Positions 7,974-16,257 of a DNA stretch of 38,018 bases are shown here, in pieces. Source of the stretch: an uncultured Alphaproteobacteria bacterium (lineage in GTDB: Bacteria > Pseudomonadota > Alphaproteobacteria > Sphingomonadales > SMXR01). The stretch is taken from assembly GCA_937126915.1 (NCBI GenBank), contig CAKZLM010000010.1, forward strand, positions 1 to 38,018, read 5' to 3'. Numbering within the stretch: the stretch's first letter is position 1; the number at the start of each line of letters is the position of its first letter. Made by a program: the position numbers and the translations under genes. Below the pieces are notes generated by a model. The model was given only the letters and a program-made list of their open reading frames with translations, did no database searches and was not told where the DNA came from.

Positions 7974-8702
7974 ATGATCTTGTTGATTGATACATGTACA
8001 AAATTTTGTTCGGTTGGCTTGCTTGGGCAAGTGGGCCAACTGTTTGTGCAAGATAGCTTGGTGAAAGATATCGGCACAGGCCATGCCGAAACACTGCCAA
8101 GCCTGATCCAAGACATTTTGCAAAAGCATGGCCTCAAAATGGCTGACTTAGAAGCCTTGATGGTGAATGTAGGGCCAGGCAGTTTTGCTGGTGTGCGGGT
8201 TGGTGTGGCAACGGCCCGAGGGTTAAGTTTGGCCTTAAAAATACCGATTATATCTTATACCGGCTTTGATGCGTATCTTCAAAAAGCGCACAGGAATAAT
8301 TTGATGAAAGAGGGCCAAATTATCACCGTTCTTTGGGATGCCAAACGCCATGAAGTATATGGTCAAACATATCACTTGTCCGAAGGTGCGTTTAGTTTTA
8401 ATTCGCCCCCCCAAAAAGAGCCCGTGATCTGGCATATTGATCAACTTGATGAGGTTATAAAGAAGGCCGGCGCAAATTTAGTGTTGGGCGCAGGCGCGGT
8501 TCATCTCCCTGTCAACACTGGCGTGACATTAGCGTTGATAGAGGAGCTGCCAACCACTCAATGGATGATAGAGGGCACTGATTTGGACTGGGTTAAAAAT
8601 TGCCTTCTAAAAGCCAGTTGGCATCCCAGCCCGCTTTATATCCGCCCACCTGATGCCAAGCCCAGTGTCAAACTTTGGGAAGCGTTATCGTTTGATGACT
8701 GA
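7974..8702 (+). CDS. tsaB: TsaB, tRNA threonylcarbamoyladenosine biosynthesis subunit
   Basis: TsaB partners TsaD and TsaE in making N6-threonylcarbamoyladenosine at position 37 of ANN-decoding tRNAs. It has the ASKHA-fold start (MILLIDTCTKFCSVGLL), GHAETLPSLI near residue 38 and the NVGPGSFAGVRVGVATARGL signature. At 242 residues it has the usual length. As expected for TsaB, the metal-binding HxxxH pair of its paralogue TsaD is absent. The ATG at 7974 has GAGG at 7964-7967. The stop overlaps the rimI start (ATGACTGA), so the two are translationally coupled. Confidence 0.95.
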   Translation: MILLIDTCTKFCSVGLLGQVGQLFVQDSLVKDIGTGHAETLPSLIQDILQKHGLKMADLEALMVNVGPGSFAGVRVGVATARGLSLALKIPIISYTGFDAYLQKAHRNNLMKEGQIITVLWDAKRHEVYGQTYHLSEGAFSFNSPPQKEPVIWHIDQLDEVIKKAGANLVLGAGAVHLPVNTGVTLALIEELPTTQWMIEGTDLDWVKNCLLKASWHPSPLYIRPPDAKPSVKLWEALSFDD

Positions 8703-9186
8703 AAGGCATTTAAAACAATCACCCCCCCTTCTGGTGCGTCCAGCCACCCTAGACGATGTGTCTAGTATTGCTCACATCATGCAGAAATGCTTTGACCCGG
8801 TTGAGGAAACCCATTGGCATAACCAGCAGATAAAAGAGGCTATTTCAGGCAACCATTTATCTGTTTTTGTGATTGTGGTGTCCGACCAAATGGTGGGTTT
8901 TTTGATAACGCAAATTGTGGTCGATGAGGCTGAAATTTTGCTGATAGCCATTGAGCCAGAACGACAAGGCGTTGGCTTTGCGAGCCATTTATTGCAGGGT
9001 TGGCTCAATGCAGAAAAACAAAAAAGTCGCCTTAAAAAAATATCTTTAGAAGTGGCAGAAGATAATATGGCCGCGATAAAGTTTTATCATTCAGCCCATT
9101 TCGAACAAGTGGGACTGCGCAAAGCTTATTATAAAAAAGCCAACGGGGAACGAACAAACGCGATGATTTTGGCACGCAGGCTTTGA
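8695..9186 (+). CDS. rimI: RimI-type GNAT N-acetyltransferase
   Basis: A 163-residue GNAT acetyltransferase that would transfer acetyl from acetyl-CoA. RimI acts on the N-terminal Ala of ribosomal protein S18 in E. coli. The acetyl-CoA pyrophosphate loop is seen in ERQGVGFASHLLQ (a variant of Q/RxxGxG/A), followed by LEVAEDNMAAIKFYHSAHFEQVGLRKAYY, the typical RimI C-terminal pattern. ATG 8695 overlaps the tsaB stop by 8 bases. An in-frame ATG at 8653 would add 14 residues inside tsaB and looks less likely. The tsaB-rimI pairing is widely conserved. The exact substrate is inferred from context. Confidence 0.88.
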   Translation: MTERHLKQSPPLLVRPATLDDVSSIAHIMQKCFDPVEETHWHNQQIKEAISGNHLSVFVIVVSDQMVGFLITQIVVDEAEILLIAIEPERQGVGFASHLLQGWLNAEKQKSRLKKISLEVAEDNMAAIKFYHSAHFEQVGLRKAYYKKANGERTNAMILARRL

Positions 9187-9253
9187 TTGTTATAAGAGGT
9201 TGATTCGTGCTTAATGCGCTATTTATGACAGAACAAATAATCGTGATAGTTTT

Positions 9254-9307
9254 ATTAAAATTTAATTTGTCATAAGTATTGATATACTTTATTAGCGCGT
9301 CTATACT
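9254..9307 (+). promoter_or_regulatory. mucR promoter with overlapping palindromes
   Basis: TTGATA (9279-9284), a 17-base spacer and TATACT (9302-9307) make a near-consensus sigma-70 promoter in a very AT-rich gap. Two palindromes sit on it: ATTAAA-A-TTTAAT (9254-9266) and AAGTAT-TGAT-ATACTT (9274-9289), the second covering the -35. MucR proteins bind AT-rich DNA and repress their own genes in other Alphaproteobacteria, so autoregulation is the likely reading. Confidence 0.65.
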
Positions 9308-9376
9308 TTAATCAACTAAATAAAAAATATTACTAATAAATAAAATCGGGTGAAACTCTCTACAGGACATTTTAAA

Positions 9377-9772
9377 ATGCCACATCAAGATAAAAATCTG
9401 CTCGGACTAACGGCTGATATCGTTTCCGCCTATGTGTCCAACAACACGATTGCAGAAGATCAATTGCCGACATTTATTAATACTATCCATCAATCACTGG
9501 CCAATTTAGGCAATGAATCGCCCGCAAGCCGATCATCAAAAGAGCCTGCTGTTCCGATCGAGCAGAGTATCCATAATGATTATTTAATCTGTTTGGAGGA
9601 TGGCAAAAAATTAAAAATGCTGCGTCGGTATCTTAAAAAAACCTATAACCTAACCCCTGAGGAATATCGTCTGCGCTGGGGGTTGCCTGATGATTATCCG
9701 ATGGTAGCGCCAAGTTATAGCCTTAAGCGTCGTGCGTTGGCGAAAGAAATTGGCCTTGGTAAAAAAGACTAA
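9377..9772 (+). CDS. MucR/Ros-family transcriptional regulator with a degenerate zinc finger
   Basis: A 131-residue regulator of the alphaproteobacterial MucR/Ros family, which acts as a global, often repressive, H-NS-like DNA-binding protein. The N-terminal half (LLGLTADIVSAYVSNN) matches the family's oligomerisation region. The C-terminal half has the signature ICLEDGKKLKML...YNLTPEEYR...WGLPDDYPMVAPSY. Aligned to Ros, the ligands Cys-Cys-His-His become Cys72, Asp75, Tyr85 and Tyr90, so zinc is unlikely to bind. I chose ATG 9377, with AGGA 9 bases upstream, over a GTG at 9350, because other MucR proteins begin just before the LTADIVSAYV segment. It lies between rimI and fur. Confidence 0.9.
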   Translation: MPHQDKNLLGLTADIVSAYVSNNTIAEDQLPTFINTIHQSLANLGNESPASRSSKEPAVPIEQSIHNDYLICLEDGKKLKMLRRYLKKTYNLTPEEYRLRWGLPDDYPMVAPSYSLKRRALAKEIGLGKKD

Positions 9773-9905
9773 GCCTTAGAGCGTTTGTTTCGTCATTTTT
9801 TGACCTTTCGGATGTTTTTTGGGACTGCAGCCCTAAAAGCAATGGATTTTTTGTGCAATTAGCTTTAGATTGACGGCAAAATAATCAAGGGATCATGAGG
9901 AAAAC

Positions 9906-10328
9906 ATGCCTGATACAGTGCTAGATATTGAACAATTATGTGTTGATAAAGGGTTGCGCCTAACCGACCAACGCAAGGTGATTGCCAAGGTTTTATCCGA
10001 AGCAGACGATCATCCTGATGTGGAAGAGGTGTGTGCGCGCGCTAAAAAAATTGATGAAGGCATCAGTATTGCCACAGTTTATCGTACCGTTCGCCTTTTT
10101 GAAGAAGCGGGCATTTTAGAACGCCACGATTTTCGCGATGGACGCTCTCGTTATGAACCTGTCTCGGACGAACATCATGACCATTTAATCAATGTTGAAA
10201 ATGGTGAAGTGATTGAGTTTCATAACGAACAAATTGAGCGTTTGCAGAAAATGGTCGCTGAAGAATTAGGCTTTAAGTTGGTTGATCATCGACTAGAGCT
10301 TTACGGCGTTCCGCTGAAAAAAAATTAA
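9906..10328 (+). CDS. fur: Fur-family metal-responsive repressor (alphaproteobacterial Fur/Mur type)
   Basis: A 140-residue ferric uptake regulator homologue: an N-terminal winged helix (GLRLTDQRKVIAKVL, then ISIATVYRTVRLFEEAGIL) and a C-terminal dimerisation/metal domain (HHDHLINVENGEVIEF). Candidate metal ligands include His36, His90, His91, His93 and Glu84. The structural zinc CxxC of E. coli Fur is replaced by NVEN (96-99), as is usual in alphaproteobacterial Fur/Mur proteins, so it may sense Fe or Mn. The absence of an Irr-type haem motif argues against Irr. The ATG at 9906 follows GAGGAAAAC. It sits in the tsaB-rimI-mucR-fur-miaB series. Confidence 0.92.
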   Translation: MPDTVLDIEQLCVDKGLRLTDQRKVIAKVLSEADDHPDVEEVCARAKKIDEGISIATVYRTVRLFEEAGILERHDFRDGRSRYEPVSDEHHDHLINVENGEVIEFHNEQIERLQKMVAEELGFKLVDHRLELYGVPLKKN

Positions 10329-10433
10329 TCCATTTTTCACCTGTAAAAAACGGGTTTTGCTTGACTTGTGTGGCTGCAAATGTCACACAACGCCGCGCTT
10401 TGAGCACAGTTTCAGTGAAGGCAGGATTATAAC

Positions 10434-11816
10434 ATGACGCAAAAACTTTACATCAAAACCTATGGCTGTCAGATGAATGTTTATGACACCAAGCGTATGA
10501 CCGATGTGTTGGCCCCGTTGGGTTTTGAGCGCACCGAAGACCCTGCAGATGCGCATTTGGTTATTTTGAACACCTGCCATATTCGCGAAAAGGCCGCTGA
10601 AAAAGTTTATTCTGACATTGGCCGCATTCGTTTGATGAAAGAAAAGCGTCTGGAAAATAATGGCGATGATATGGTCATTGCGGTTGCAGGTTGCGTGGCA
10701 CAGGCTGAGGGTGCTGAAATTATGCGTCGCCAGCCAGTGGTTGACATGGTGCTTGGCCCACAAACCTATCACCGTTTACCAGATATGTTGGAAAAGGTGG
10801 CGGAACAGAAAAAAGAACGCCGCACCGCCCGCGTGATGGACACTGACTTTCCAACCGAATCAAAGTTTGACCATTTACCAGAAGAAAAAGTCGTGGAAGG
10901 CCCTGCGTCATTTCTGTCGGTTCAAGAAGGCTGTGATAAATTTTGCACCTTCTGTGTGGTGCCCTATACCCGCGGCGCTGAATTTTCGCGCCCTGTTGAG
11001 CAAATTGAAGAAGAAGCCCGTCGCTTGGTGGAACTGGGTGTGGTTGAGGTGACCTTGCTTGGTCAAAATGTTAATGCCTATCACGGCACCAGCAAAGCCG
11101 GTAACACGGTCAGCTTGGCAGAATTGATCGCCCGCCTTGATAAAATTGAGGGGCTTGAGCGCATTCGCTATACCACCTCACACCCACGCGACATGCAGGA
11201 TGATTTGATCGACGCTCATGGTGAGATCGCGTCCTTGATGCCTTATTTGCACCTGCCTATTCAATCAGGCAGCAACGCCATTTTAGAAGCGATGAACCGC
11301 AAGCATACCACCGATCGTTATTATGATATTATTGAGCGCCTTAGAAAAGCACGCCCAGATATTTCCCTCTCATCTGACTTTATCGTAGGTTTCCCAGGTG
11401 AAACCGATGCCGATTTTGAAGACACCATGACATTGGTTGATACAGTGAAATATGGCAGCGCCTATAGCTTTAAATATAGCCCACGCCCCGGCACCCCTGC
11501 CAGCGTGATGGAAACACAAGTGGATGAAGCGGTTAAAGCGGAACGTTTAGCCCGTTTACAAGACTTGATCAACCAGCAGCAATTTGATTATAACAAAGCC
11601 GCCGTGGGGCAAACCATGCGCGTGTTGTTAGAGCGACCAAGCCGCGATGTTGGCTTCTTGGCAGGCCGCAGCCCTTATATGCAAGCGGTGCATATGGATG
11701 TGCGTAAAATGCTGGACGGAAAGCCGGAAGAAGAGTACACTTCTCTTATCGGTCAGTTTGCCGAGGTTAAAATCACAGGCGCTGGTCCGAACAGTCTTCA
11801 GGGGGAACTTGTTTAG
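10434..11816 (+). CDS. miaB: MiaB, tRNA-2-methylthio-N6-dimethylallyladenosine synthase
   Basis: A radical-SAM methylthiotransferase that adds a methylthio group to i6A37 of tRNAs, using SAM and two [4Fe-4S] clusters. All expected cysteines are visible. The N-terminal UPF0004 cluster is Cys12, Cys48 and Cys87; the radical-SAM cluster is Cys167, Cys171 and Cys174 in GCDKFCTFC. A C-terminal TRAM domain begins near residue 385. Its 460 residues match the family. AGGAT at 10422-10426 precedes the ATG. Many related genomes carry a plsC-like acyltransferase between fur and miaB; it is missing here. The gap to phoH is short, so co-transcription is likely. Confidence 0.97.
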   Translation: MTQKLYIKTYGCQMNVYDTKRMTDVLAPLGFERTEDPADAHLVILNTCHIREKAAEKVYSDIGRIRLMKEKRLENNGDDMVIAVAGCVAQAEGAEIMRRQPVVDMVLGPQTYHRLPDMLEKVAEQKKERRTARVMDTDFPTESKFDHLPEEKVVEGPASFLSVQEGCDKFCTFCVVPYTRGAEFSRPVEQIEEEARRLVELGVVEVTLLGQNVNAYHGTSKAGNTVSLAELIARLDKIEGLERIRYTTSHPRDMQDDLIDAHGEIASLMPYLHLPIQSGSNAILEAMNRKHTTDRYYDIIERLRKARPDISLSSDFIVGFPGETDADFEDTMTLVDTVKYGSAYSFKYSPRPGTPASVMETQVDEAVKAERLARLQDLINQQQFDYNKAAVGQTMRVLLERPSRDVGFLAGRSPYMQAVHMDVRKMLDGKPEEEYTSLIGQFAEVKITGAGPNSLQGELV

Positions 11817-11869
11817 AAGACGACTTGTCCTCTTGGAGGGGGGTTGAACCACCTTTAAAGGAATTGACA

Positions 11870-12982
11870 TTGCAAAGCAAAATTGAGCGTGACAGCTCTG
11901 ATATCTCCGGCCCTAATGGGGCCTCTAAGGGCCATAAAGTGGTCCTAAGCTTTGACGATAATAGTCTACTCTCTTCTCTTTTTGGGCAGCATGATGAACA
12001 TCTGGTTCTCATTGAAGCTGCTCTAGAGGTTTCTCTTAATAACCGCGGCAATTGTGTGGCCATCGAAGGCCCGCCTGAAGCGGTGGATCGTGCTAAAAAT
12101 ATCTTGGAAAGCCTGTATCGGCGCCTGCAATCAGGTCTTGCGGTTGAACCCGCTGATGTTGATGGTCAAATTCGTTTGTCTGCGGTCCCTATTGAAGAGC
12201 TTTTAGCCACCAAGCATCCCATTGTTGAACAAGATATCGCCCATGATGCGGTTGATCATACCTTGGCAGCAGCGGTAAAATTAAAAACCCGCCGCCGTAT
12301 CATTACCCCGCGGTCTCCCGCGCAAGCTAATTATATGCATAAACTGATCGAAGATGAGATGGTTTTTGGCATTGGCCCTGCGGGTACGGGTAAAACTTAT
12401 TTGGCGGTGGCAACAGCGGTAGCTAAATTAATGACCGGCGAGGTTGAGCGCATTATCTTATCGCGCCCCGCTGTTGAGGCTGGTGAAAATTTAGGCTTCT
12501 TACCAGGGGATTTAAAAGAAAAAGTCGACCCCTACTTACGGCCTTTATATGACGCCTTAAACGATACCTTATCGAAAGAAGAGGTTGAAAAGCGTATGTT
12601 ACGCGGCGACATTGAAATTGCGCCGTTGGCTTATATGCGCGGTCGCACACTTTCTAATGCTTATGTGATTTTGGATGAAGCGCAAAACACCACGCCCATG
12701 CAAATGAAAATGTTCCTCACCCGTTTTGGTGAAAATTGTCGTATGGTTGTGTGTGGTGATCCCACCCAAATTGACCTGCCCCATCATACCAAATCTGGCT
12801 TGATTGAGGCGGTTCAGGTATTGCGCAATGTTAAAGGCATTAGCATGGTTCGCTTTGGCGAGGCAGATATTGTGCGTCACCCATTGGTTGGTAAAATTGT
12901 TCATGCTTACGGCCAGGCTGATGCCCGCACCCGTGAACGGGATGACGCCAAAGAACGCAAAGGCAAGAGTTCAAAACAATGA
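11870..12982 (+). CDS. PhoH-family ATPase (PhoH/YbeZ)
   Basis: A 370-residue PhoH-like P-loop NTPase, often called YbeZ and linked to RNA metabolism with YbeY. The Walker A motif is GPAGTGKT (169-176) and Walker B is VILDEAQN (266-273). A KH-like N-terminal region precedes them, as in other PhoH proteins encoded next to ybeY. No ATG begins this frame. TTG 11870 is chosen because AAAGGA sits 7 bases upstream; a TTG at 11825 would add 15 residues of unlikely composition. The last four bases overlap ybeY (ATGA), so translation is coupled. Confidence 0.92.
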   Translation: MQSKIERDSSDISGPNGASKGHKVVLSFDDNSLLSSLFGQHDEHLVLIEAALEVSLNNRGNCVAIEGPPEAVDRAKNILESLYRRLQSGLAVEPADVDGQIRLSAVPIEELLATKHPIVEQDIAHDAVDHTLAAAVKLKTRRRIITPRSPAQANYMHKLIEDEMVFGIGPAGTGKTYLAVATAVAKLMTGEVERIILSRPAVEAGENLGFLPGDLKEKVDPYLRPLYDALNDTLSKEEVEKRMLRGDIEIAPLAYMRGRTLSNAYVILDEAQNTTPMQMKMFLTRFGENCRMVVCGDPTQIDLPHHTKSGLIEAVQVLRNVKGISMVRFGEADIVRHPLVGKIVHAYGQADARTRERDDAKERKGKSSKQ

Positions 12983-13578
12983 GCGAAGACCCGTCATCGA
13001 GTATCAATGAGGCATGTCTCATAGATCATGTCTCCAGTTTCATGCCTTCCTTAGATTTGGTAATTGAAGAGGCCGCATGGCAGCAAGCCTTACCCCATGC
13101 CAATGCTTTAACCTATGAAGTGGTGCGCGAAGTTTTTACCGATGCTAACTATCATTTGTGCGATGAGATGGAATTAAGCATCATCTTAAGCAATGATGAC
13201 ACCCTACAAACTTTAAACAAAGACCATCGCGGTAAGGACAAGCCCACCAATGTGTTGTCATTTAATGCGTTTGAATGGCAATGCCCCCTGTTGATGGAAG
13301 AGGGTCAATGGTTTGAAGGACAGCCTATAATTTTGGGTGACATTGTGTTGGCTTTAGAAACTGTGCAACTTGAAGCAAAAAGAGATGGTAAATCTTTTGA
13401 GCATCATTATATGCATTTACTTATCCATGGCTTGTTACATTTGCTAGGGTATGATCATATTGACGATGCAGATGCAGCAGAAATGGAACAAGTGGAAACA
13501 ACAATTTTAAGACGGTTAGGCGTATCCGATCCTTATCATCGCGAGATAGGAGATTGGGATAGGGCAACAGGAACATGA
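12979..13578 (+). CDS. ybeY: YbeY, rRNA maturation endoribonuclease
   Basis: A zinc-dependent endoribonuclease acting in 16S rRNA 3'-end maturation and ribosome quality control. The metal motif HGLLHLLGYDH gives ligands His150, His154 and His160. The preceding KPTNVLSF and LGDIVLA segments are family-typical. At 199 residues it is longer than E. coli YbeY (about 155), because of ~25 extra N-terminal residues and an insertion near 100-115; alphaproteobacterial forms often carry such extensions. It overlaps phoH by 4 bases and the next gene begins one base after its stop. Confidence 0.95.
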   Translation: MSEDPSSSINEACLIDHVSSFMPSLDLVIEEAAWQQALPHANALTYEVVREVFTDANYHLCDEMELSIILSNDDTLQTLNKDHRGKDKPTNVLSFNAFEWQCPLLMEEGQWFEGQPIILGDIVLALETVQLEAKRDGKSFEHHYMHLLIHGLLHLLGYDHIDDADAAEMEQVETTILRRLGVSDPYHREIGDWDRATGT

Positions 13579-13579
13579 A

Positions 13580-14515
13580 ATGAGTGATGTGTCGGATCAA
13601 AATTCGGGTCAATCTTCCCCTAACGCGGGACAGGCTGGTCAAGGCCAAAATTCTGGTGGATTTTTCCGTGGGCTGATGAAATTTTTGGGCTTTGGCCGTG
13701 CAGAGGGTTCTTTAAAAGAAAGCCTTGAAGAGGTCATTGAGGAACATGATGAAGGTGGCGCTGATCTGACCGATATGGGGCATGACGAACGATCCATGTT
13801 GATGAATGTGTTGAAATATGACGATCAACGGGTTGATGAAATTATGGTGCCGCGTGCTGATATTATTGCCATCAGCGATAAGGCCACCATGCGCGATTTG
13901 GTCGATTTAATTTCAGAAGCCAGCCATTCTCGCATTCCCGTTTATGGTAACACTTTGGATGATATCACTGGCATGATCCATGTGAAGGATGTGGTCAAGT
14001 GTGTGGCTGAAAATATTGCCATGGATAAATTAATGCCTTTAGACAAATTGATGCGCCCGGTTTTATTTGTGGCCCCTTCTATGAAATTGCCTGACCTTTT
14101 AAAGCGTATGAAGCAAAGCCGTACCCATTTGGGGGTTATTGTTGATGAATATGGCGGCACTGATGGCTTGGTTTCCATTGAAGATTTGATCGAGCAAATT
14201 GTCGGTAACATTGAAGACGAACACGATGACGATGACATTCCCGCCATGCATAAAGTTAGCAAGAATGAATGGCATGTGGATGCGCGCCTTGATTTTGAAG
14301 AATTTGAATCGGTATTTGATACCGACTTGCTGCCAGATGACCGCGACGATGATATTGAAACAGTGGGTGGTTTGGTGGTTTCATTAGCGGGCCGTGTGCC
14401 AAAAATGGGCGAAACCGTTAGCCATGAAGCGGGCTTTGATTTTACCGTGATCGAGGCAGATATGCGCCGTTTGACCAAAATTTCCGTCAAACGTGTTGAT
14501 AGTATAGATGACTAA
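13580..14515 (+). CDS. CorC/HlyC-type CBS-domain protein
   Basis: A 311-residue cytosolic protein with a pair of CBS domains (about residues 85-205; VDEIMVPRADIIAISDKATM and HLGVIVDEYGGTDGLVSIEDLIEQIVGNIEDE are diagnostic). A C-terminal CorC_HlyC domain (~220-305, RVPKMGETV near the end) follows. The family is annotated as magnesium/cobalt efflux protein CorC; it lacks membrane segments, and its exact role is debated. The order ybeY-corC-lnt is conserved in many proteobacteria. The start lies 2 bases after the ybeY stop, and the end overlaps lnt by 8 bases. Confidence 0.93.
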   Translation: MSDVSDQNSGQSSPNAGQAGQGQNSGGFFRGLMKFLGFGRAEGSLKESLEEVIEEHDEGGADLTDMGHDERSMLMNVLKYDDQRVDEIMVPRADIIAISDKATMRDLVDLISEASHSRIPVYGNTLDDITGMIHVKDVVKCVAENIAMDKLMPLDKLMRPVLFVAPSMKLPDLLKRMKQSRTHLGVIVDEYGGTDGLVSIEDLIEQIVGNIEDEHDDDDIPAMHKVSKNEWHVDARLDFEEFESVFDTDLLPDDRDDDIETVGGLVVSLAGRVPKMGETVSHEAGFDFTVIEADMRRLTKISVKRVDSIDD

Positions 14516-16064
14516 TTCCTCAGGCAGATTTATCGTAATGGGGCAACAATGGGTCACAGTGTTTAAATCTTTATCGCCCTTAAAGCAGCGGTTGCTATTG
14601 GTTATATCTGGGGCGTTATTATCGTTCAGCTTTGCTCCGTTTGATTGGTTTTTCTCCGCCATCCCTGCTTTTGCTCTGTTATCTCTCGCTTTGATCACGG
14701 CTTCGTCGTTGAAAGAAGGCGCCGTGGCTGCGTGGTTTTTTGGTTGGGGACATTATATTAGCAGCCTGTATTGGATTGCTGAAAGTTTTTTCAAACAAGA
14801 CGCAGTACCTGCTGCATTGGGGCCAGTGGCTGTCTTGCTTTTAACGGCGGTATTGGCGCTTTACTGGGCCTTGGTTGGAGGGGCCTTCGTAAAATTCCGC
14901 CGTGTCGGCTGGTGGAATGTTTGGCTTTTCATGGTGCTGGTTGGTGTGATGGAATGGCTGCGTGCCACCCTCTTCACAGGGTTTCCATGGAACCCCCTTG
15001 GTTTAATGTGGGTTGATTGGGGCTTTGGTCAGTTGGCGGCACTAGGTGGGAATGGCTTGTTGAATTATCTAACGGCGTTTTTAGGGGGCCTCATGTTTTT
15101 GTTATGGTCACCTTCAAAAGCAATCAAGCTGCCTATGGGCGTTATTGCCCTTTTCTTTGTTGCGGCATTTACGTGGGGCCAACATCGCATCCAATCCTTT
15201 CACAATGAGAACCTGCCCCGCGCTGAAAACGGCGCCATGGTGCGGTTGGTGCAAGCTAATATTGCCCAAAGGGACAAATGGCGGCCTGACCTTCGCGAAC
15301 AACATTTTGATGATTATATTAGCCTTTCCACCCAACCCACCGAGGGTGAGGATGGTGATTTAAGTCCCGATTATGTAATATGGCCCGAAACAGGTTTAAC
15401 CTACCCTATCAGCCAACAGCCGGTGCGACGCACCTATTTAATGACCCAATTGGCAGGTGCGACATTGATCAGCGGTGCGCTAAGATACGAGCGCGAGCAG
15501 GGTCGCTTATCAGCCGCCTATAACAGCCTTCATGTTATTGATCCAGAAGCCAGTATCGCGGCCACCTATGATAAGGCGCATTTGGTGCCCTTTGGTGAGT
15601 ATTTACCCTTTCGGGGGTTGTTGTCTTTAATTGGTTTGCGAAAGCTAACCGAGGGGGGCATTGATTTTTCAACTGGCCCCGGGGCAGAGACTATAAAAGT
15701 TGATGGTTTGCCTGCCTTTAGTCCGTTCATTTGTTATGAAGTGATTTTCCCCGATCAGGTGGTGCCAAGCGATGGCCCCCGCCCAAGTTGGATGTTAAAC
15801 CTGACCAATGATGCGTGGTTTGGATCATCAGGCGGCCCATGGCAGCATTTAGCGATGGCAAGAATGCGGGCTATTGAGCAAGGTCTTCCTCTGGTCAGGG
15901 TGGCAGGAACAGGCATTAGCGCCAAAATTAATGCTGTTGGTAGCATTGAGAAACATATCCCGCTTAATCAACAAGGGACGCTAGACTTCCCCTTAAGTCA
16001 TTTGCATAATCGCAGTATTGACACGCTATATTCGAGAATATTACCATATTTATCATTTTTTTAG
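14508..16064 (+). CDS. lnt: Apolipoprotein N-acyltransferase
   Basis: An inner-membrane enzyme that N-acylates the lipidated N-terminal Cys of lipoproteins, the last maturation step. Residues ~25-225 hold about seven transmembrane segments. The periplasmic nitrilase-like domain shows the catalytic triad Glu294 (WPETG), Lys356 (YDKAHLVPFGEYLPF) and Cys409 (ICYEVIFP). At 518 residues it has the usual length. The ATG overlaps the upstream corC stop (ATGACTAA). A nearby client could be the lipoprotein at 3726-4325. This is the last gene of the phoH-ybeY-corC-lnt unit. No clear terminator follows; the next 193 bases are AT-rich. Confidence 0.96.
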   Translation: MTNSSGRFIVMGQQWVTVFKSLSPLKQRLLLVISGALLSFSFAPFDWFFSAIPAFALLSLALITASSLKEGAVAAWFFGWGHYISSLYWIAESFFKQDAVPAALGPVAVLLLTAVLALYWALVGGAFVKFRRVGWWNVWLFMVLVGVMEWLRATLFTGFPWNPLGLMWVDWGFGQLAALGGNGLLNYLTAFLGGLMFLLWSPSKAIKLPMGVIALFFVAAFTWGQHRIQSFHNENLPRAENGAMVRLVQANIAQRDKWRPDLREQHFDDYISLSTQPTEGEDGDLSPDYVIWPETGLTYPISQQPVRRTYLMTQLAGATLISGALRYEREQGRLSAAYNSLHVIDPEASIAATYDKAHLVPFGEYLPFRGLLSLIGLRKLTEGGIDFSTGPGAETIKVDGLPAFSPFICYEVIFPDQVVPSDGPRPSWMLNLTNDAWFGSSGGPWQHLAMARMRAIEQGLPLVRVAGTGISAKINAVGSIEKHIPLNQQGTLDFPLSHLHNRSIDTLYSRILPYLSFF

Positions 16065-16144
16065 TTGTAGTTCATTAGGATTTATTGATATTACTATTAT
16101 GTGCCTGAAAAGATTAGCCAAGGTTCGTAAGTTAAAGGTCATCA

Positions 16145-16198
16145 AATATTTATCAAATGATCAAAATATTGACGTGATAAATATTCGGCACATTCAAT
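16145..16198 (+). promoter_or_regulatory. Operator-like inverted repeat and promoter candidate before the XRE gene
   Basis: A perfect 10-bp inverted repeat, AATATTTATC (16145-16154) and GATAAATATT (16176-16185), has a 21-base spacer. It brackets and overlaps TTGACG (16169-16174), a candidate -35; the best -10 is TTCAAT (16193-16198). The layout fits autorepression by the XRE protein encoded 60 bases downstream. No binding site is proven. Confidence 0.45.
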
Positions 16199-16257
16199 AT
16201 AAGTGGGAAAAACCCATACAAACATTATATAAACATATATAAAAAAGGTGCAAAACT

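Noticed and set aside
13942-14490. 182-residue Ser-rich minus-strand frame opposite corC
   Set aside because: Antisense to clearly conserved CBS and CorC domains; composition is typical of a shadow frame.
16018-16242. 74-residue reading frame after lnt
   Set aside because: It starts inside lnt, lacks a ribosome site, resembles nothing I know and runs across an AT-rich regulatory region.
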